DNA from: Clostridium sp. CAG:510
GTDB taxonomy: Bacteria > Bacillota > Clostridia > Lachnospirales > Lachnospiraceae
Assembly (NCBI GenBank): GCA_000434615.1
Contig: FR880814.1
Location: forward strand, 1 to 64,000
Direction: 5' to 3'
Length of the DNA stretch: 64,000 bases
Shown: positions 27,876 to 37,272 of the stretch, one piece after another
How the letters are laid out: each line of letters opens with the position of its first letter
Position numbering within the stretch: the first letter of the stretch is position 1
Made by a program: the position numbers and the translations under genes
The notes under the pieces: model-generated
What the model saw: the letters and a program-made list of their open reading frames with translations, nothing else
The model's database searches: none
Told to the model about the DNA's origin: nothing

Positions 27876-28453
27876 GCGTTTTCTCCTCCGTCAAATCCTA
27901 ACAGGAAAGCCTTCTTATTGATATCCACGGTCTTGGGCGGAACTGTTTTTTCGATTACGGAAAGCCATGTCTCTTTATCGAAATCCATGTGCTTTGCCGC
28001 AAGTCCCAGTACAATGACGTTGAATGCTTTCACATTGCCGATTTTTTCTGCCTCTTCCATAGCATTAATGGAATAGACCTTATGTTTTTTTGCCAGGTTT
28101 TCAATGATATCGTCCGGATAGGATGCCGCACCCGTCACAACGGTAATCGGGTCAATTCTCCAGTCATTGACAATAATAACGCCGTCTTTTTTTAAGAAAT
28201 GGGCATAGCGCAGGGCTTCCAGTCTTTCAAATGCTATCAGCACATCTGCCTGTCCTTCTTCCACGATGGGCTCTGCCACTTCACTGCCGTAGCGTACAAA
28301 GGTGACCACGCTGCCGCCACGCTGCGCCATTCCGTGCACCTCCGATAATTTTACATCATAGCCGGCAGCCTTTGTCATTCCGCCCAGTATACGGCTGGTA
28401 AGAAGGGTTCCCTGTCCTCCCACGCCTACAATCATAATATTCTTCGTCTTCAC
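27872..28453 (-). CDS. iorB: Indolepyruvate:ferredoxin oxidoreductase, beta subunit
   Basis: 193 residues with a GTG start and SD GGAGG. It is the gamma-type domain of the 2-oxoacid:ferredoxin oxidoreductase family ([40 protein letters not shown]). With IorA it oxidatively decarboxylates aryl-pyruvates to aryl-acetyl-CoA, reducing ferredoxin. Confidence 0.95.
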   Translation of the reverse strand: MKTKNIMIVGVGGQGTLLTSRILGGMTKAAGYDVKLSEVHGMAQRGGSVVTFVRYGSEVAEPIVEEGQADVLIAFERLEALRYAHFLKKDGVIIVNDWRIDPITVVTGAASYPDDIIENLAKKHKVYSINAMEEAEKIGNVKAFNVIVLGLAAKHMDFDKETWLSVIEKTVPPKTVDINKKAFLLGFDGGENA

Positions 28454-28468
28454 TGTTTCGCCCTCCTA

Positions 28469-30208
28469 TTACTTTGCGCAGGTCTCAATGGCCTGGAACA
28501 TACAAAGATTTTTACAAAGTCCGCATCCGTTACACATGGTAGTGTCAATGGCAATCGTGCCGTCTTCCTTCTTTGTCAGGGCAGGACAGCCGGGACGCAG
28601 GCAGGCGCCGCACTTCTTGCATTTTTCGGGAATGGGCTTGCATACGTTGGGGAATACATTTCCTTTTAAAAGTACGCAGGGAGACTTGGTAATGATAACG
28701 GAAACTTCATCCCTTGCCACTTCTTCCTTAATAACTCTTTCCAGTTCCTTTAAGTCAAAGGCATTTACTTCCACTACATGCTCAATGCCCATGGATTTGC
28801 ACAGATAATAAATGCTGATAGCCGGAACGATTTCTCCCTTTAAGGTCTTGCCGGTTGCCGCATGGTCCTGATGACCGGTCATACCGGTGGTGGAGTTGTC
28901 CAGAATCATAACAGTACCGGTACCCTGGTTGTAAACCATGTTCATCAGGGAATTGACACCGGTATGCATAAAGGTGGAATCGCCGATTACGGCTACCCAG
29001 TTTTTAATGTAATCCTTGCCCTTCGCCTTTTCCATGCCGTGCAGGGTGGAAATGCTGGCGCCCATGCAGACGGTGGTGTCAATGACATTCAAAGGTGCTA
29101 CGGCGCCTAAGGTATAACAGCCGATATCGCCTGCGGCGTGGATTTTCAGTTTATTCAATACGGAAAATACGCTTCTGTGAGGGCATCCCGGGCACAGAAT
29201 AGGAGGTCTTGCCGGAACCTGTGCCGGTGTTTCTACGGAAAATCCTTCCGGCTTCAGGGCTTTTCTTAACATATTGGCGCTGTATTCGCCCTGAATGGTA
29301 AAAATTTCCTTGCCGATTGCCTTGATACCCCAGGATTTTACCTGTTCTTCAATGACCGGCTCCAGCTCCTCGAATATGTACAGCTTATCTACCTTGGAAG
29401 CAAATTCCTCGATTAATTTTCTCGGCAGCGGATGTACCAGACCGAGCTTTAATACGGAAGCATCGGGACAGGCTTCTCTTACATACTGGTAAGGAATGCC
29501 GCTGGTGATAAAACCGATGGAGGTATCTCTGTATTCCACACGGTTAACAGGAAAATCACAGCCGTCCTCCGCCATTTTTTTCATTCTTTCTTCTACATAT
29601 AAATGACGCTGCTTGGCATTGCCGGGCATCATGACAAATTTCGCCGGGTTACGGGTATAGGGCTTGTCTTCGATTTCCTGTCTGTCGCAGAGCTCCACCG
29701 TTCCCTGGGAATGGGAAAGTCTTGTGGTGGTGCGCACCATAACCGGAGTATCGTATTTTTCGCTGAGTTCAAAGGCATACTTGGTAAATTCCTTCGCTTC
29801 CTCGCTGTCGGAGGGCTCTAATACCGGCACAATGGCGGCTCTTGCCACGGCACGGGAATCCTGCTCGTTCTGGGAGCTGTAAAGTCCCGGATCATCCGCT
29901 GCCACCAGCACCAGACCGCCGTTTACACCCGCATAAGAAATGGTGTAAAGAGGGTCACTTGCCACATTGACGCCTACATGCTTCATGGAAACAATGGCTC
30001 TTACACCACTGATGGAAGCGCCGATTGCCACCTCTGTTGCCACCTTTTCATTGGGAGACCATTCTGCATAAATCTCCGGGTATTTTACAATGTTTTCACT
30101 GATTTCTGTGCTGGGAGTACCGGGATATGCCGCGGATACTTTCACACCTGCTTCGTAGGCGCCTCTGGCAATAGCCTCGTTGCCCAACATGATTTTCTTT
30201 TCTGACAC
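28469..30208 (-). CDS. iorA: Indolepyruvate:ferredoxin oxidoreductase, alpha subunit
   Basis: 579 residues, GTG start. The N-terminal pyrimidine-binding domain (LGNEAIARGAYEAGVKVSAAYPGTPSTEI), the TPP-binding domain (GDIGCYTLG, MGASISTLHGMEKA, GDSTFMHTG) and a C-terminal two-cluster ferredoxin (CKKCGACLRPGCPAL; CNGCGLCKNLC) are all intact. It carries TPP and 4Fe-4S clusters for aryl-pyruvate oxidation. First gene of the ior operon. Confidence 0.96.
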   Translation of the reverse strand: MSEKKIMLGNEAIARGAYEAGVKVSAAYPGTPSTEISENIVKYPEIYAEWSPNEKVATEVAIGASISGVRAIVSMKHVGVNVASDPLYTISYAGVNGGLVLVAADDPGLYSSQNEQDSRAVARAAIVPVLEPSDSEEAKEFTKYAFELSEKYDTPVMVRTTTRLSHSQGTVELCDRQEIEDKPYTRNPAKFVMMPGNAKQRHLYVEERMKKMAEDGCDFPVNRVEYRDTSIGFITSGIPYQYVREACPDASVLKLGLVHPLPRKLIEEFASKVDKLYIFEELEPVIEEQVKSWGIKAIGKEIFTIQGEYSANMLRKALKPEGFSVETPAQVPARPPILCPGCPHRSVFSVLNKLKIHAAGDIGCYTLGAVAPLNVIDTTVCMGASISTLHGMEKAKGKDYIKNWVAVIGDSTFMHTGVNSLMNMVYNQGTGTVMILDNSTTGMTGHQDHAATGKTLKGEIVPAISIYYLCKSMGIEHVVEVNAFDLKELERVIKEEVARDEVSVIITKSPCVLLKGNVFPNVCKPIPEKCKKCGACLRPGCPALTKKEDGTIAIDTTMCNGCGLCKNLCMFQAIETCAK

Positions 30209-30296
30209 GATTACTCTTCCTTTCTCCTATGGTTCATTTTACATTCTCTCTTTTCTCCGATTGCATCTGCAATTTTGCGCAGAAACAGATATAATA

Positions 30297-30325
30297 ATCA
30301 TACCACGCATTTTTAGTACTGTAAA
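30297..30325 (-). promoter_or_regulatory. Promoter of the iorAB-paaK operon
   Basis: Minus strand TTTACA (30320-30325), 17-bp spacer, TATGAT (30297-30302), just past the end of folBK. Confidence 0.65.
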
Positions 30326-30328
30326 GCG

Positions 30329-31147
30329 TTACTGATACAAAGTATCCAACAGCTGTTTCATGGTCTTCTGCAAAACAGGGTGGCGGAAATTCGGTGCGAT
30401 TTCTGCCATGGGTTTCAGTACAAAATCCCTGTTCTCCATATCCACATGGGGAATGATAAGATTTTCATCCTCATAGATTTCCCTGCCGTAAAAAATAATA
30501 TCCAGATCAAGAGTTCTCGGCCCCCAATGGATTTTACGCTCCCTGCCCGCTTCCTGTTCGATTTCGTGCAGCCTGTCCAGAAGCTCCGTTGGCGTATAAA
30601 GTGTTTCGGCAAGAAGGACACCGTTTAAGAAGTCCGGCTGCTCCACTCCACCGTAAGGTTTGGTGGAAATAATGCTGCTCACCTTTTTTATCCGGATATA
30701 TTTTTCTTCCAGTTTTTTTATGGCATCCTCTATTAACTTCCTGCTGTCACCTAAATTGGAGCCGAATGCTATATACACATCCGTCCGGCCTCTGTGGATT
30801 TTCACGGAAACCGATTCAAAAGGCAGAGGGATGGGGGCTTCCGGTTTTCTCAGCTCCAGATCCAGCGCCTTTACATTCGGAAACGAAAGCAGTACCGCTT
30901 CCGCCGTTTTTTCCGCTGCTGTTTCTATCAGATCATAGCTCTGTTCCGTCAAAACCTTTTCCATCAAAAGGCATACCTCTCCGTAATGCGTGGATGCCGT
31001 CAGATCATCGGATTGTCCTGCCTTTCTTAAATCCATGTAGAGGACGGCATTTACATAAAAATGCTGTCCTTTCTCCTTTTCTTTTGCAAACACACCGTGG
31101 TGTGCATATATTTCAAGATTGTCGATTCTGATTTCATCCTGTATCAT
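30329..31147 (-). CDS. folBK: Dihydroneopterin aldolase / HPPK fusion (FolB-FolK)
   Basis: 272 residues from the ATG at 31147, chosen because GAGG lies six bases upstream and FolB homologues start there; the longer frame adds only three 6-residue repeats. FolB half: IRIDNLEIYAHHGVFAKEKEKGQHFYVN with the conserved Tyr-Ala-His-His-Gly. FolK half: VYIAFGSNLGDSRKLIEDAI, GPRTLDLDIIFYG and the IIPHVDMENRDFVLKPM block. It makes 6-hydroxymethyldihydropterin and pyrophosphorylates it. Last gene of the folate operon. Confidence 0.95.
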   Translation of the reverse strand: MIQDEIRIDNLEIYAHHGVFAKEKEKGQHFYVNAVLYMDLRKAGQSDDLTASTHYGEVCLLMEKVLTEQSYDLIETAAEKTAEAVLLSFPNVKALDLELRKPEAPIPLPFESVSVKIHRGRTDVYIAFGSNLGDSRKLIEDAIKKLEEKYIRIKKVSSIISTKPYGGVEQPDFLNGVLLAETLYTPTELLDRLHEIEQEAGRERKIHWGPRTLDLDIIFYGREIYEDENLIIPHVDMENRDFVLKPMAEIAPNFRHPVLQKTMKQLLDTLYQ

Positions 31148-31158
31148 AGTAAACCTCA

Positions 31159-31212
31159 TTTCTGAGTCATTCTGCATCTCTGAGTCATTCCGCATCTCTG
31201 AGTCATTCCGCA
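31159..31212 (-). repeat. Three 18-bp direct repeats between folP and folBK
   Basis: A unit containing AATGACTCAGAGATGCGG recurs three times directly after the folP stop. It keeps frame with folBK and would add MRNDSE-type hexapeptides if an upstream ATG were used. Confidence 0.7.
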
Positions 31213-32019
31213 TCAGCTGTTCAAAATAGCCTCCGTCATCCGGATGGCACGCACATTTTCCTTGATGTCATGCACCCGCACAAACATGCAGCCCTTCATC
31301 ACGCCCATGACCGTCGTAACAAGTGTGCCCTCCACCCGTTCGGTAACCGGCACATCCAGTGTCAGACCGATGACGGACTTGCGGCTGGTTGCCAGAAAAA
31401 TCGGGCATCCCAGCACCTTAAGGCTTTCCACGTTGTTGATAATCTGTAAATTCTGCTCGTAGGTTTTGCCGAAGCCCACACCGGGGTCTAACAAAATTTT
31501 ATCCGGTGCGATGCCCGCCTTGTCCGCAATGTGCAATGTTTCCGCCAGGTCTGCTGCCACATCCTGCATGAAGCTCTCGTACACAGGCTCCTTCCGGTTG
31601 TGCATCAGGCAGCAGGGCAGACCGCTTTTCGCAATGACATCCGCCATTCTTTTGTCCCACTTTAAGCCCCAGATATCGTTAATAAAGTCGATGCCCGCCT
31701 TCACACCTTCTTCCGCCACCTCCGGCTTATAGGTATCAAGGGAAACAGGCACATCAAATCTTTTTTTGACCGCCTCAATAACCGGCAGCACTCTTTCCAG
31801 CTCTTCCTCGCAGGAAAGCAGTCGGTAACCGGGTCTGGTAGACTCGCCGCCGATGTCCAAAAGGTCCATGCCGTCCTTAATCATTTCTTCCACATGGAAC
31901 AGCGCCTTATCCTGCTCCACCCATTTTCCGCCGTCGGAAAAAGAGTCGGGTGTCACATTCAAAATACCGCAGACATATGTTTTACCGCTTTCCTGAAATT
32001 CCCTGTTTCCTATTTTCAT
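31213..32019 (-). CDS. folP: Dihydropteroate synthase
   Basis: About 268 residues from the ATG at 32019. It condenses the pterin pyrophosphate with p-aminobenzoate. Motifs: GILNVTPDSFSDGG, DIGGESTRPGY, PVSLDTYKPEVAEEG, FINDIWG, DPGVGFGKTYEQNL and TSRKSVIG. Standard sulfonamide target family. Downstream of the HD gene, upstream of folBK. Confidence 0.96.
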   Translation of the reverse strand: MKIGNREFQESGKTYVCGILNVTPDSFSDGGKWVEQDKALFHVEEMIKDGMDLLDIGGESTRPGYRLLSCEEELERVLPVIEAVKKRFDVPVSLDTYKPEVAEEGVKAGIDFINDIWGLKWDKRMADVIAKSGLPCCLMHNRKEPVYESFMQDVAADLAETLHIADKAGIAPDKILLDPGVGFGKTYEQNLQIINNVESLKVLGCPIFLATSRKSVIGLTLDVPVTERVEGTLVTTVMGVMKGCMFVRVHDIKENVRAIRMTEAILNS

Positions 32020-32039
32020 GCTTACGCCGCCTTTCTTCC

Positions 32040-32570
32040 TCACACCCCAAGTGTCAGGTTCTTCTTCTCATTGCTCCAGTTGCAGGCTTCCTTTGCTTCA
32101 CAGGCAAAACATGCCCTGCTTTTCTTGTCCGCCCGGTACAAAACACCGCTTAACGTGGGTTCTTCCGCTACGGACTTTGTGCGGTGCTGTAAAACAGCCT
32201 CCGTAATCTCCGCTATTTCCGCCTCCGTGTACCCGCATTTTTCCAAAATAAGCGGGGCAATCCTTGCGCTTGCCTCTTCATGGGGCGTCCCGTTTTCATA
32301 CTGTTCATGTTTGCCGATATCATGCAGAAGCGCCGCCGCATAAAGCAAATCTTCCGGAATTTGCAAATTTTCCCGAAGATTAAAAATCATGCCGATACGC
32401 GCCACATCCAGAAAATGTACCATATCATGCCGGCAGAAAATACGGTCCTTTTCCGCTTCTTTGTTTTTTCCAAGGTGTTCCCGAAAAACTTCATTTTCCA
32501 AAATCCGGTTTACTCTGTCCGTTTCCACTGTCCGTCCCCGCTTGTTTTTACTGTCGTTTTCTGCTGCCAT
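32040..32570 (-). CDS. HD-domain phosphohydrolase in the folate operon
   Basis: 176 residues. HD metal ligands are visible as His in CRHDMVHFLDVARI, HD in LLHDIGKHEQY, and a later His/Asp set (PHEEAS...LQHRTK). The C-terminus holds CFACEAKEACNW, a Cys cluster that may bind metal. Lying between folE and folP, it could supply the phosphatase that turns dihydroneopterin triphosphate into dihydroneopterin, a step with no other candidate here. That is inference; it could instead be a general HD nucleotidase. Confidence 0.75.
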   Translation of the reverse strand: MAAENDSKNKRGRTVETDRVNRILENEVFREHLGKNKEAEKDRIFCRHDMVHFLDVARIGMIFNLRENLQIPEDLLYAAALLHDIGKHEQYENGTPHEEASARIAPLILEKCGYTEAEIAEITEAVLQHRTKSVAEEPTLSGVLYRADKKSRACFACEAKEACNWSNEKKNLTLGV

Positions 32571-32577
32571 TATCCCG

Positions 32578-33132
32578 TTATCTGTGAAGCATCATAAAAA
32601 ACTGCTTCTGCAGCTCCGTGTTTTCCTTAAATTCGCCGCGGACCGCCATGGTTTCGGTGAGGCTTCCGGGCTTTTTCACACCGCGCATGGTCATGCACAT
32701 GTGCTCCGCCTCTATCACCACCATGACACCCTTAGGGGACAAATGCTCCATGATGGCATCCGCTATCTGTGCCGTCATCTGTTCCTGAATCTGCAGTCTT
32801 TTTGCAAATACCTCCACTGTCCGCGCCAGCTTGCTTAAGCCCACCACCTTGCCGTCCGGGATGTATGCAATATGTGCTTTTCCGTAAAAAGGCAGCATGT
32901 GATGCTCGCACATGGAGTAAAATACGATATCCTTTTCCATCACAATCCCGCTGTCCGAAACGGAAAACGTCTTCTGAAGGTGCGTGCCCGCATCCTCCGT
33001 CATGCCTCCGCAGATTTCCTCGTACATTCTGGCAATGCGCTCCGGGGTTTCCCGTAACCCCTCTCTGTTCAAATCCTCTCCGATGCCCTCCAAAATCAGA
33101 CGGACACCGTCCTGTATTTTTTGCTGATTCAT
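32578..33132 (-). CDS. folE: GTP cyclohydrolase I
   Basis: About 184 residues from the ATG at 33132 (SD GGAGG, eight bases). It converts GTP to dihydroneopterin triphosphate. Zinc ligands and signature: [22 protein letters not shown], and the C-terminal CMTMRGV with its Cys. [15 protein letters not shown] is the family block. Second gene of the folate operon. Confidence 0.96.
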   Translation of the reverse strand: MNQQKIQDGVRLILEGIGEDLNREGLRETPERIARMYEEICGGMTEDAGTHLQKTFSVSDSGIVMEKDIVFYSMCEHHMLPFYGKAHIAYIPDGKVVGLSKLARTVEVFAKRLQIQEQMTAQIADAIMEHLSPKGVMVVIEAEHMCMTMRGVKKPGSLTETMAVRGEFKENTELQKQFFMMLHR

Positions 33133-33164
33133 ATCTGTATCCTCCGGGCAGTTTCGCTGCCGTA

Positions 33165-34463
33165 TCACTGCTTACCTAAAATATCCCTGACCCTTCCCAA
33201 AAAGGAAAGGGAGCCGAAACACAAAATCACATCTTCCTTACCGGCTAAAAGATATGCCATTTCCACCGCTTCCTCCACACTGCCAGCCGTGGTCACCCGC
33301 GGATGATACGCACTGACCGCCGCTGCCAGATCCATGGCGGAAAGCGCCCGTTTGTTTTCCGGCGGTGTCACCGTGATAATCTGGTCGGCATAAGGATATG
33401 TGATTTCCGCTACTTTTTCATATTCCTTGTCTTTTAACATTCCCATTATATAGATAATTCTTTTATTTGAAAAGTAGGCAGACACAGATTGCACAAGTTT
33501 TTTGGCAGCCGGCTCGTTGTGGGCGCCGTCAATGACAAAATACGGTTTTTCCCGCAAAACCTCAAACCTTCCGGGCCACGAGGTTTCTAAAAGTCCGCGT
33601 CTTAAATTTTCATCCGATACATAAAAACTCTTCTGCCGGTTCAGTGCTTCCACCACTTCTATGGCAACTGCAGCATTTTCCGCCTGACAGACTCCGGGAA
33701 TGGTTATTTCCATATCCTTGTGCAGAGTGCCGAACGCATCCCGGTAATTAAACCTCTGCTTTTTCAGACCGTATTTTTTCTTTTCGGGCACAGTTGCAAA
33801 AAATAAGGAACAGCCTTGTTTTTCCGCTTCCTTCCTTATTTCTGCTGCCGCCTCTTCCTGCTGTGCGGCGCTGACTGCCACACAGCCTTTCTTAATGATA
33901 CCCGCTTTCTGATATGCAATTTTATCTAACGTCCCGCCTAAAAACTGCATATGGTCCATACCGATGGGCATAAGCACCGCAGCCAGTGTCCGGGTAATCA
34001 GATTGGTAGCATCCTCCCTGCCTCCCATTCCGGCTTCCAGTATCACAATATCGCACTTTTTATCCGCAAAATAAAGGAATGCCAACGCCACCTCCGCTTC
34101 AAATGCCGTGGGTGCTGGCAGGCCATCCGCCTTTATCGCCTCCACTGCCTCCTTTATTTTTTCCAGACCTTCCGTGTATGCCTTCTTTGTCATATTTTTC
34201 CCGTCCACCCGGATAGTTTCCCGGGACTTAAACACCGCCGGTGAAGAAAAAGCTCCCACGCGGTAGCCGGCCGTTTTATAAACGGTAGAAAGATATGCCA
34301 GCACGGAGCCCTTGCCGTTTGTACCCGCAATGTGAATGCAGGGGAAGGCATCCTGCGGATTGCCAAGCCGTCTGCATAGCTCCTTTATGCTGCCGAGTCC
34401 CGGCACAATGCCGCTTTTCTTTAATTCATCCATAAAATCCAAACATTCTTTTTCCGTCATCAT
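33165..34463 (-). CDS. folC: Folylpolyglutamate synthase / dihydrofolate synthase
   Basis: 432 residues. It adds glutamate to dihydropteroate and folates. Mur-ligase fold: P-loop [29 protein letters not shown], the '[24 protein letters not shown]' block in parts, and [10 protein letters not shown]. First gene of the folC-folE-HD-folP-folBK operon; divergent from the plus-strand membrane protein at 34538. Confidence 0.95.
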   Translation of the reverse strand: MMTEKECLDFMDELKKSGIVPGLGSIKELCRRLGNPQDAFPCIHIAGTNGKGSVLAYLSTVYKTAGYRVGAFSSPAVFKSRETIRVDGKNMTKKAYTEGLEKIKEAVEAIKADGLPAPTAFEAEVALAFLYFADKKCDIVILEAGMGGREDATNLITRTLAAVLMPIGMDHMQFLGGTLDKIAYQKAGIIKKGCVAVSAAQQEEAAAEIRKEAEKQGCSLFFATVPEKKKYGLKKQRFNYRDAFGTLHKDMEITIPGVCQAENAAVAIEVVEALNRQKSFYVSDENLRRGLLETSWPGRFEVLREKPYFVIDGAHNEPAAKKLVQSVSAYFSNKRIIYIMGMLKDKEYEKVAEITYPYADQIITVTPPENKRALSAMDLAAAVSAYHPRVTTAGSVEEAVEMAYLLAGKEDVILCFGSLSFLGRVRDILGKQ

Positions 34464-34537
34464 TTTCTACCCGCTTTGCATATTTTTTGCTTTCCCGGAA
34501 ACACTTTTCATAATAGAAAAAAAGGAGTTCCGTTATC

Positions 34538-34993
34538 TTGAAAAAACTACTGCACAATTTTCTCCATTGCGGTATCTTAGGCTGGTGCATGGAGATTATT
34601 TTTACAGCCCTGTCTTCCTACCGCAGGCGGCAGTTTTCCTTAAAAGGCAATACCTCCGTCTGGATGTTTCCCATATACGGCAGTGCCTGCCTGATTGCCC
34701 CTCTTTGCAGACGTCTGCGGGGAAAACCGCTGCTTCTGCGCGGCTTTCTGTATGCCGCCCTTATCTTTTCCGTAGAATTTCTAAGCGGAAAGCTCTTGCA
34801 GAAACGGCACATCTGCCCCTGGGATTACAGTCATTCCAGGTGGAATATCGGAAAAATCATCCGGCTTGATTACCTGCCCTGCTGGTTTCTGGCCGGCTTA
34901 CTGTTTGAGCGCCTGCTTTTGGAGAACGAACCGGCTTCCGCATCCCGCCGTCTTACCGAAGAAAAGGACAGAGACATCTCTCCGCCCTTTTGA
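34538..34993 (+). CDS. Small membrane protein related to the PF06541 (CmpB-like) family
   Basis: 151 residues with a TTG start behind AAGGAG. About four hydrophobic segments; LGWCMEIIFTAL, MFPIYGSAC, AALIFSVEFLSG and CPWDYS correspond to positions seen in the larger relative at 37782-38789 (FFGWCFESCYVSL, FLPLYGSGA, LEYFTG, YWDYSN). The family is annotated as putative ABC-transporter type IV, but its function is undetermined. Confidence 0.65.
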   Translation: MKKLLHNFLHCGILGWCMEIIFTALSSYRRRQFSLKGNTSVWMFPIYGSACLIAPLCRRLRGKPLLLRGFLYAALIFSVEFLSGKLLQKRHICPWDYSHSRWNIGKIIRLDYLPCWFLAGLLFERLLLENEPASASRRLTEEKDRDISPPF

Positions 34994-35003
34994 AGTCATA
35001 TCC

Positions 35004-35399
35004 TTAATCGTTATCCATATCGTCCATGGTTTCCGTGCCGATGTTTAACGTATTTAAGGTACGTCTTCTCATGCGGGCTGCTTCGGAAGCCTCTAAAATA
35101 TAGTTTTTAATTTCCCTGGACCTTTTCACATGCTCAATAATAAGCTTGGGATGGGTGGTATCACCGGTAAAGCAGGTAATGGTGCCGAGTCCCACCAGTC
35201 TTTCAAAAAAAGTCTGTGTATGCTCTACATCCTGTACTTTATACATATAACAGTCATTTTCAATTTTTTTGAAAAATCCCTGATCTATCGTAAGTACATC
35301 ATCCTTGATGATGTAAACCGTGAATGTAAACGGCAGTCCCAAAAACACCCATCTTTTTCTTTCCCTGTACTTGATATTCTCATCCGTTTCTTTAGCCAT
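35004..35399 (-). CDS. PH-domain (bPH_2-like) protein
   Basis: 131 residues. The core VYIIKDDVLTIDQGFFKKIENDCYMYKVQDVEHTQTFFERLVGLGTITCFTG (quoted here only by its ends) matches the YdbS-type bacterial PH fold: IKDDVL, KVQDVE and LVGLGTI. No membrane segments are clear, unlike YdbS/YdbT. Role unknown. Confidence 0.7.
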   Translation of the reverse strand: MAKETDENIKYRERKRWVFLGLPFTFTVYIIKDDVLTIDQGFFKKIENDCYMYKVQDVEHTQTFFERLVGLGTITCFTGDTTHPKLIIEHVKRSREIKNYILEASEAARMRRRTLNTLNIGTETMDDMDND

Positions 35400-35541
35400 A
35401 TCCGCAATACCTTCCCTTTCCTTTTGTACACAAATATCAATATTATAAAGAAGATTATACGTGAAAAGAAGATATTATGCAAGGCTATTACGGGATGGAA
35501 AATTATTTTCAAAATATTTTTTGAAATCCCCCAAAGACTAA

Positions 35542-35570
35542 TTGCATCACCCCTCCCTTTGTGTTACAAT
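35542..35570 (+). promoter_or_regulatory. Promoter of the nitroreductase gene
   Basis: TTGCAT (35542-35547), 17-bp spacer, TACAAT (35565-35570), 30 bases before the GTG start. Confidence 0.6.
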
Positions 35571-35599
35571 GTTAAAAATTTGAAAAGGAGGATGATATC

Positions 35600-36139
35600 G
35601 TGACAGCTAAGGAATGTATTAAAGGACGCAGAAGTATTCGTAAATTTGCAGATACTCCCGTTTCCAGGGATGTGATTGCAGATATTGTAGAAACCGCTTC
35701 TTATGCTCCCAGTTGGAAGCATACACAGATTACCCGTTATATTGCAGTGGAAGGCGAGCTGAAGGACAAAATCGCCGATGAATGTACCAGCGCTTATGCA
35801 AAAAATGGTGAGATTATCAAAAATGCTCCCATGCTGATTGCTGTTACTTTCATTAAAAACCGCAGCGGATTTGAACGTGACGGTTCCTATTCCACTCCCA
35901 AGGAAGGCGGCTGGCAGATGTTTGATGCCGGTGTTGCTTCCGAAGCTTTTTGTTTAGCAGCTTACGAGCAGGGACTCGGTACTGTAATTATGGGGATTTT
36001 TGATGAAGCCAAAGCCGCTTCCCTTCTGGAAGTTCCCGAAGAAAGAGAATTGGTTGCTTTAATTCCTATCGGCTATCCCGCTGAAAGTCCTGCCGCTCCC
36101 AAACGCAAGAGCGTGGAGGAATTATTATCATTCAAATAA
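35600..36139 (+). CDS. Nitroreductase-family FMN flavoprotein
   Basis: 179 residues, GTG start with SD AAGGAGG. CIKGRRSIRKFADTPV at the N-terminus is the FMN-binding signature; ASYAPSWKHTQ and GLGTVIMGIFDE follow. It is a single-domain NAD(P)H-type oxidoreductase; substrate unknown. Monocistronic, with its own promoter and terminator. Confidence 0.9.
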   Translation: MTAKECIKGRRSIRKFADTPVSRDVIADIVETASYAPSWKHTQITRYIAVEGELKDKIADECTSAYAKNGEIIKNAPMLIAVTFIKNRSGFERDGSYSTPKEGGWQMFDAGVASEAFCLAAYEQGLGTVIMGIFDEAKAASLLEVPEERELVALIPIGYPAESPAAPKRKSVEELLSFK

Positions 36140-36146
36140 ATACATT

Positions 36147-36180
36147 AAAATCGAAGAGCTTTTTCTCTTCGATTTTTTTT
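36147..36180 (+). terminator. Terminator of the nitroreductase gene
   Basis: AATCGAAGAG, short loop, CTCTTCGATT then eight T residues. Confidence 0.92.
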
Positions 36181-36263
36181 GGGTCTTTCGCAATGTTCCA
36201 TGCCGTATCCGCGGCAGAATAAATACAATGCGCCGCAGTTGCGGCAGAATGTGAGGAAATAGA

Positions 36264-37181
36264 ATGAGACATTTAATGAGCCCACTGGATTTTTCCGTGG
36301 AAGAATTGGACAAGCTTTTTGACTTGGCGGAGGACATTGAAGCCTCTCCCGAAAAATATGCCCATGCCTGTGACGGCAAGGTACTTGCTACCTGTTTCTA
36401 CGAACCCAGCACCCGTACCCGTTTAAGCTTTGAGTCCGCCATGATTCATCTGGGTGGAAAGGTACTCGGCTTCTCCGATGCCGCCAACTCTTCCGCTTCC
36501 AAGGGTGAAAGCGTATCCGACACCATCCGCGTTATCTCCTGCTTTGCCGATATCTGTGCCATGCGTCATCCCAAAGAAGGCGCGCCCATGGTAGCTGCCG
36601 AGAAATCAGGCATTCCGGTTATCAATGCCGGTGACGGCGGTCACCAGCATCCCACCCAGACCCTGACGGATCTGCTTACCATCCGCAGTCTGAAGCACCG
36701 TCTGGACAACATGACCATCGGTCTTTGCGGCGACTTAAAATTCGGCCGTACCGTACACTCCTTAATCCGTGCCCTGGTGCGCTATGAAAATGTCCGGTTT
36801 ATCTTCATCTCCCCCGAAGAGCTCCGTGTGCCCGACTACATCACGGATATGTTAAAAGAAAAAAATATCCCCTACGAAGAAGTCATCCGTCTGGAAAACG
36901 TAATGCCTTCTCTGGATATTTTGTACATGACCCGTGTACAGAAGGAACGTTTCTTCAACGAAGAAGATTATGTCCGTCTGAAGGATTTCTACATTCTGGA
37001 CAAGGCCAAAATGGAATATGCCAGACCGGATATGCTGATTTTACATCCCCTGCCCCGTGTCAATGAAATTTCCGTAGAAATTGATGATGACCCCAGAGCC
37101 GCTTATTTCAAGCAGGTGCAATACGGTGTCTATGTAAGAATGGCGCTGATTTTAACACTCTTAGGAAAAGGAGAAGTGTGA
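36264..37181 (+). CDS. pyrB: Aspartate carbamoyltransferase catalytic subunit
   Basis: 305 residues, SD GAGGA six bases before the ATG. It makes carbamoyl-aspartate in pyrimidine synthesis. Carbamoyl-phosphate loop [15 protein letters not shown], the 80s-loop segment [29 protein letters not shown] and HPLPRVNEI are intact. Followed by pyrI through a repeated intergenic element. Confidence 0.97.
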   Translation: MRHLMSPLDFSVEELDKLFDLAEDIEASPEKYAHACDGKVLATCFYEPSTRTRLSFESAMIHLGGKVLGFSDAANSSASKGESVSDTIRVISCFADICAMRHPKEGAPMVAAEKSGIPVINAGDGGHQHPTQTLTDLLTIRSLKHRLDNMTIGLCGDLKFGRTVHSLIRALVRYENVRFIFISPEELRVPDYITDMLKEKNIPYEEVIRLENVMPSLDILYMTRVQKERFFNEEDYVRLKDFYILDKAKMEYARPDMLILHPLPRVNEISVEIDDDPRAAYFKQVQYGVYVRMALILTLLGKGEV

Positions 37182-37272
37182 AAAATAAATTTTTCCAAGA
37201 GAACGCAGTTCACTTTGCAAATATTGTGCCTGCGGCCCAAAGTTTGCAGGCTATGAAAGGAATATAAATTAT
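37182..37272 (+). repeat. Intergenic repeat element, copy B (pyrB-pyrI), carrying the pyrI SD
   Basis: Aligns with the infB-rbfA gap (18802-18896, minus strand) over almost its full length, including GTTCACTTTGCAAATATTG and GCCCAAAGTTTGCAG. Its GAAAGGA is the pyrI SD. The pyrB stop codon lies at its start (GTGTGA). Confidence 0.8.
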
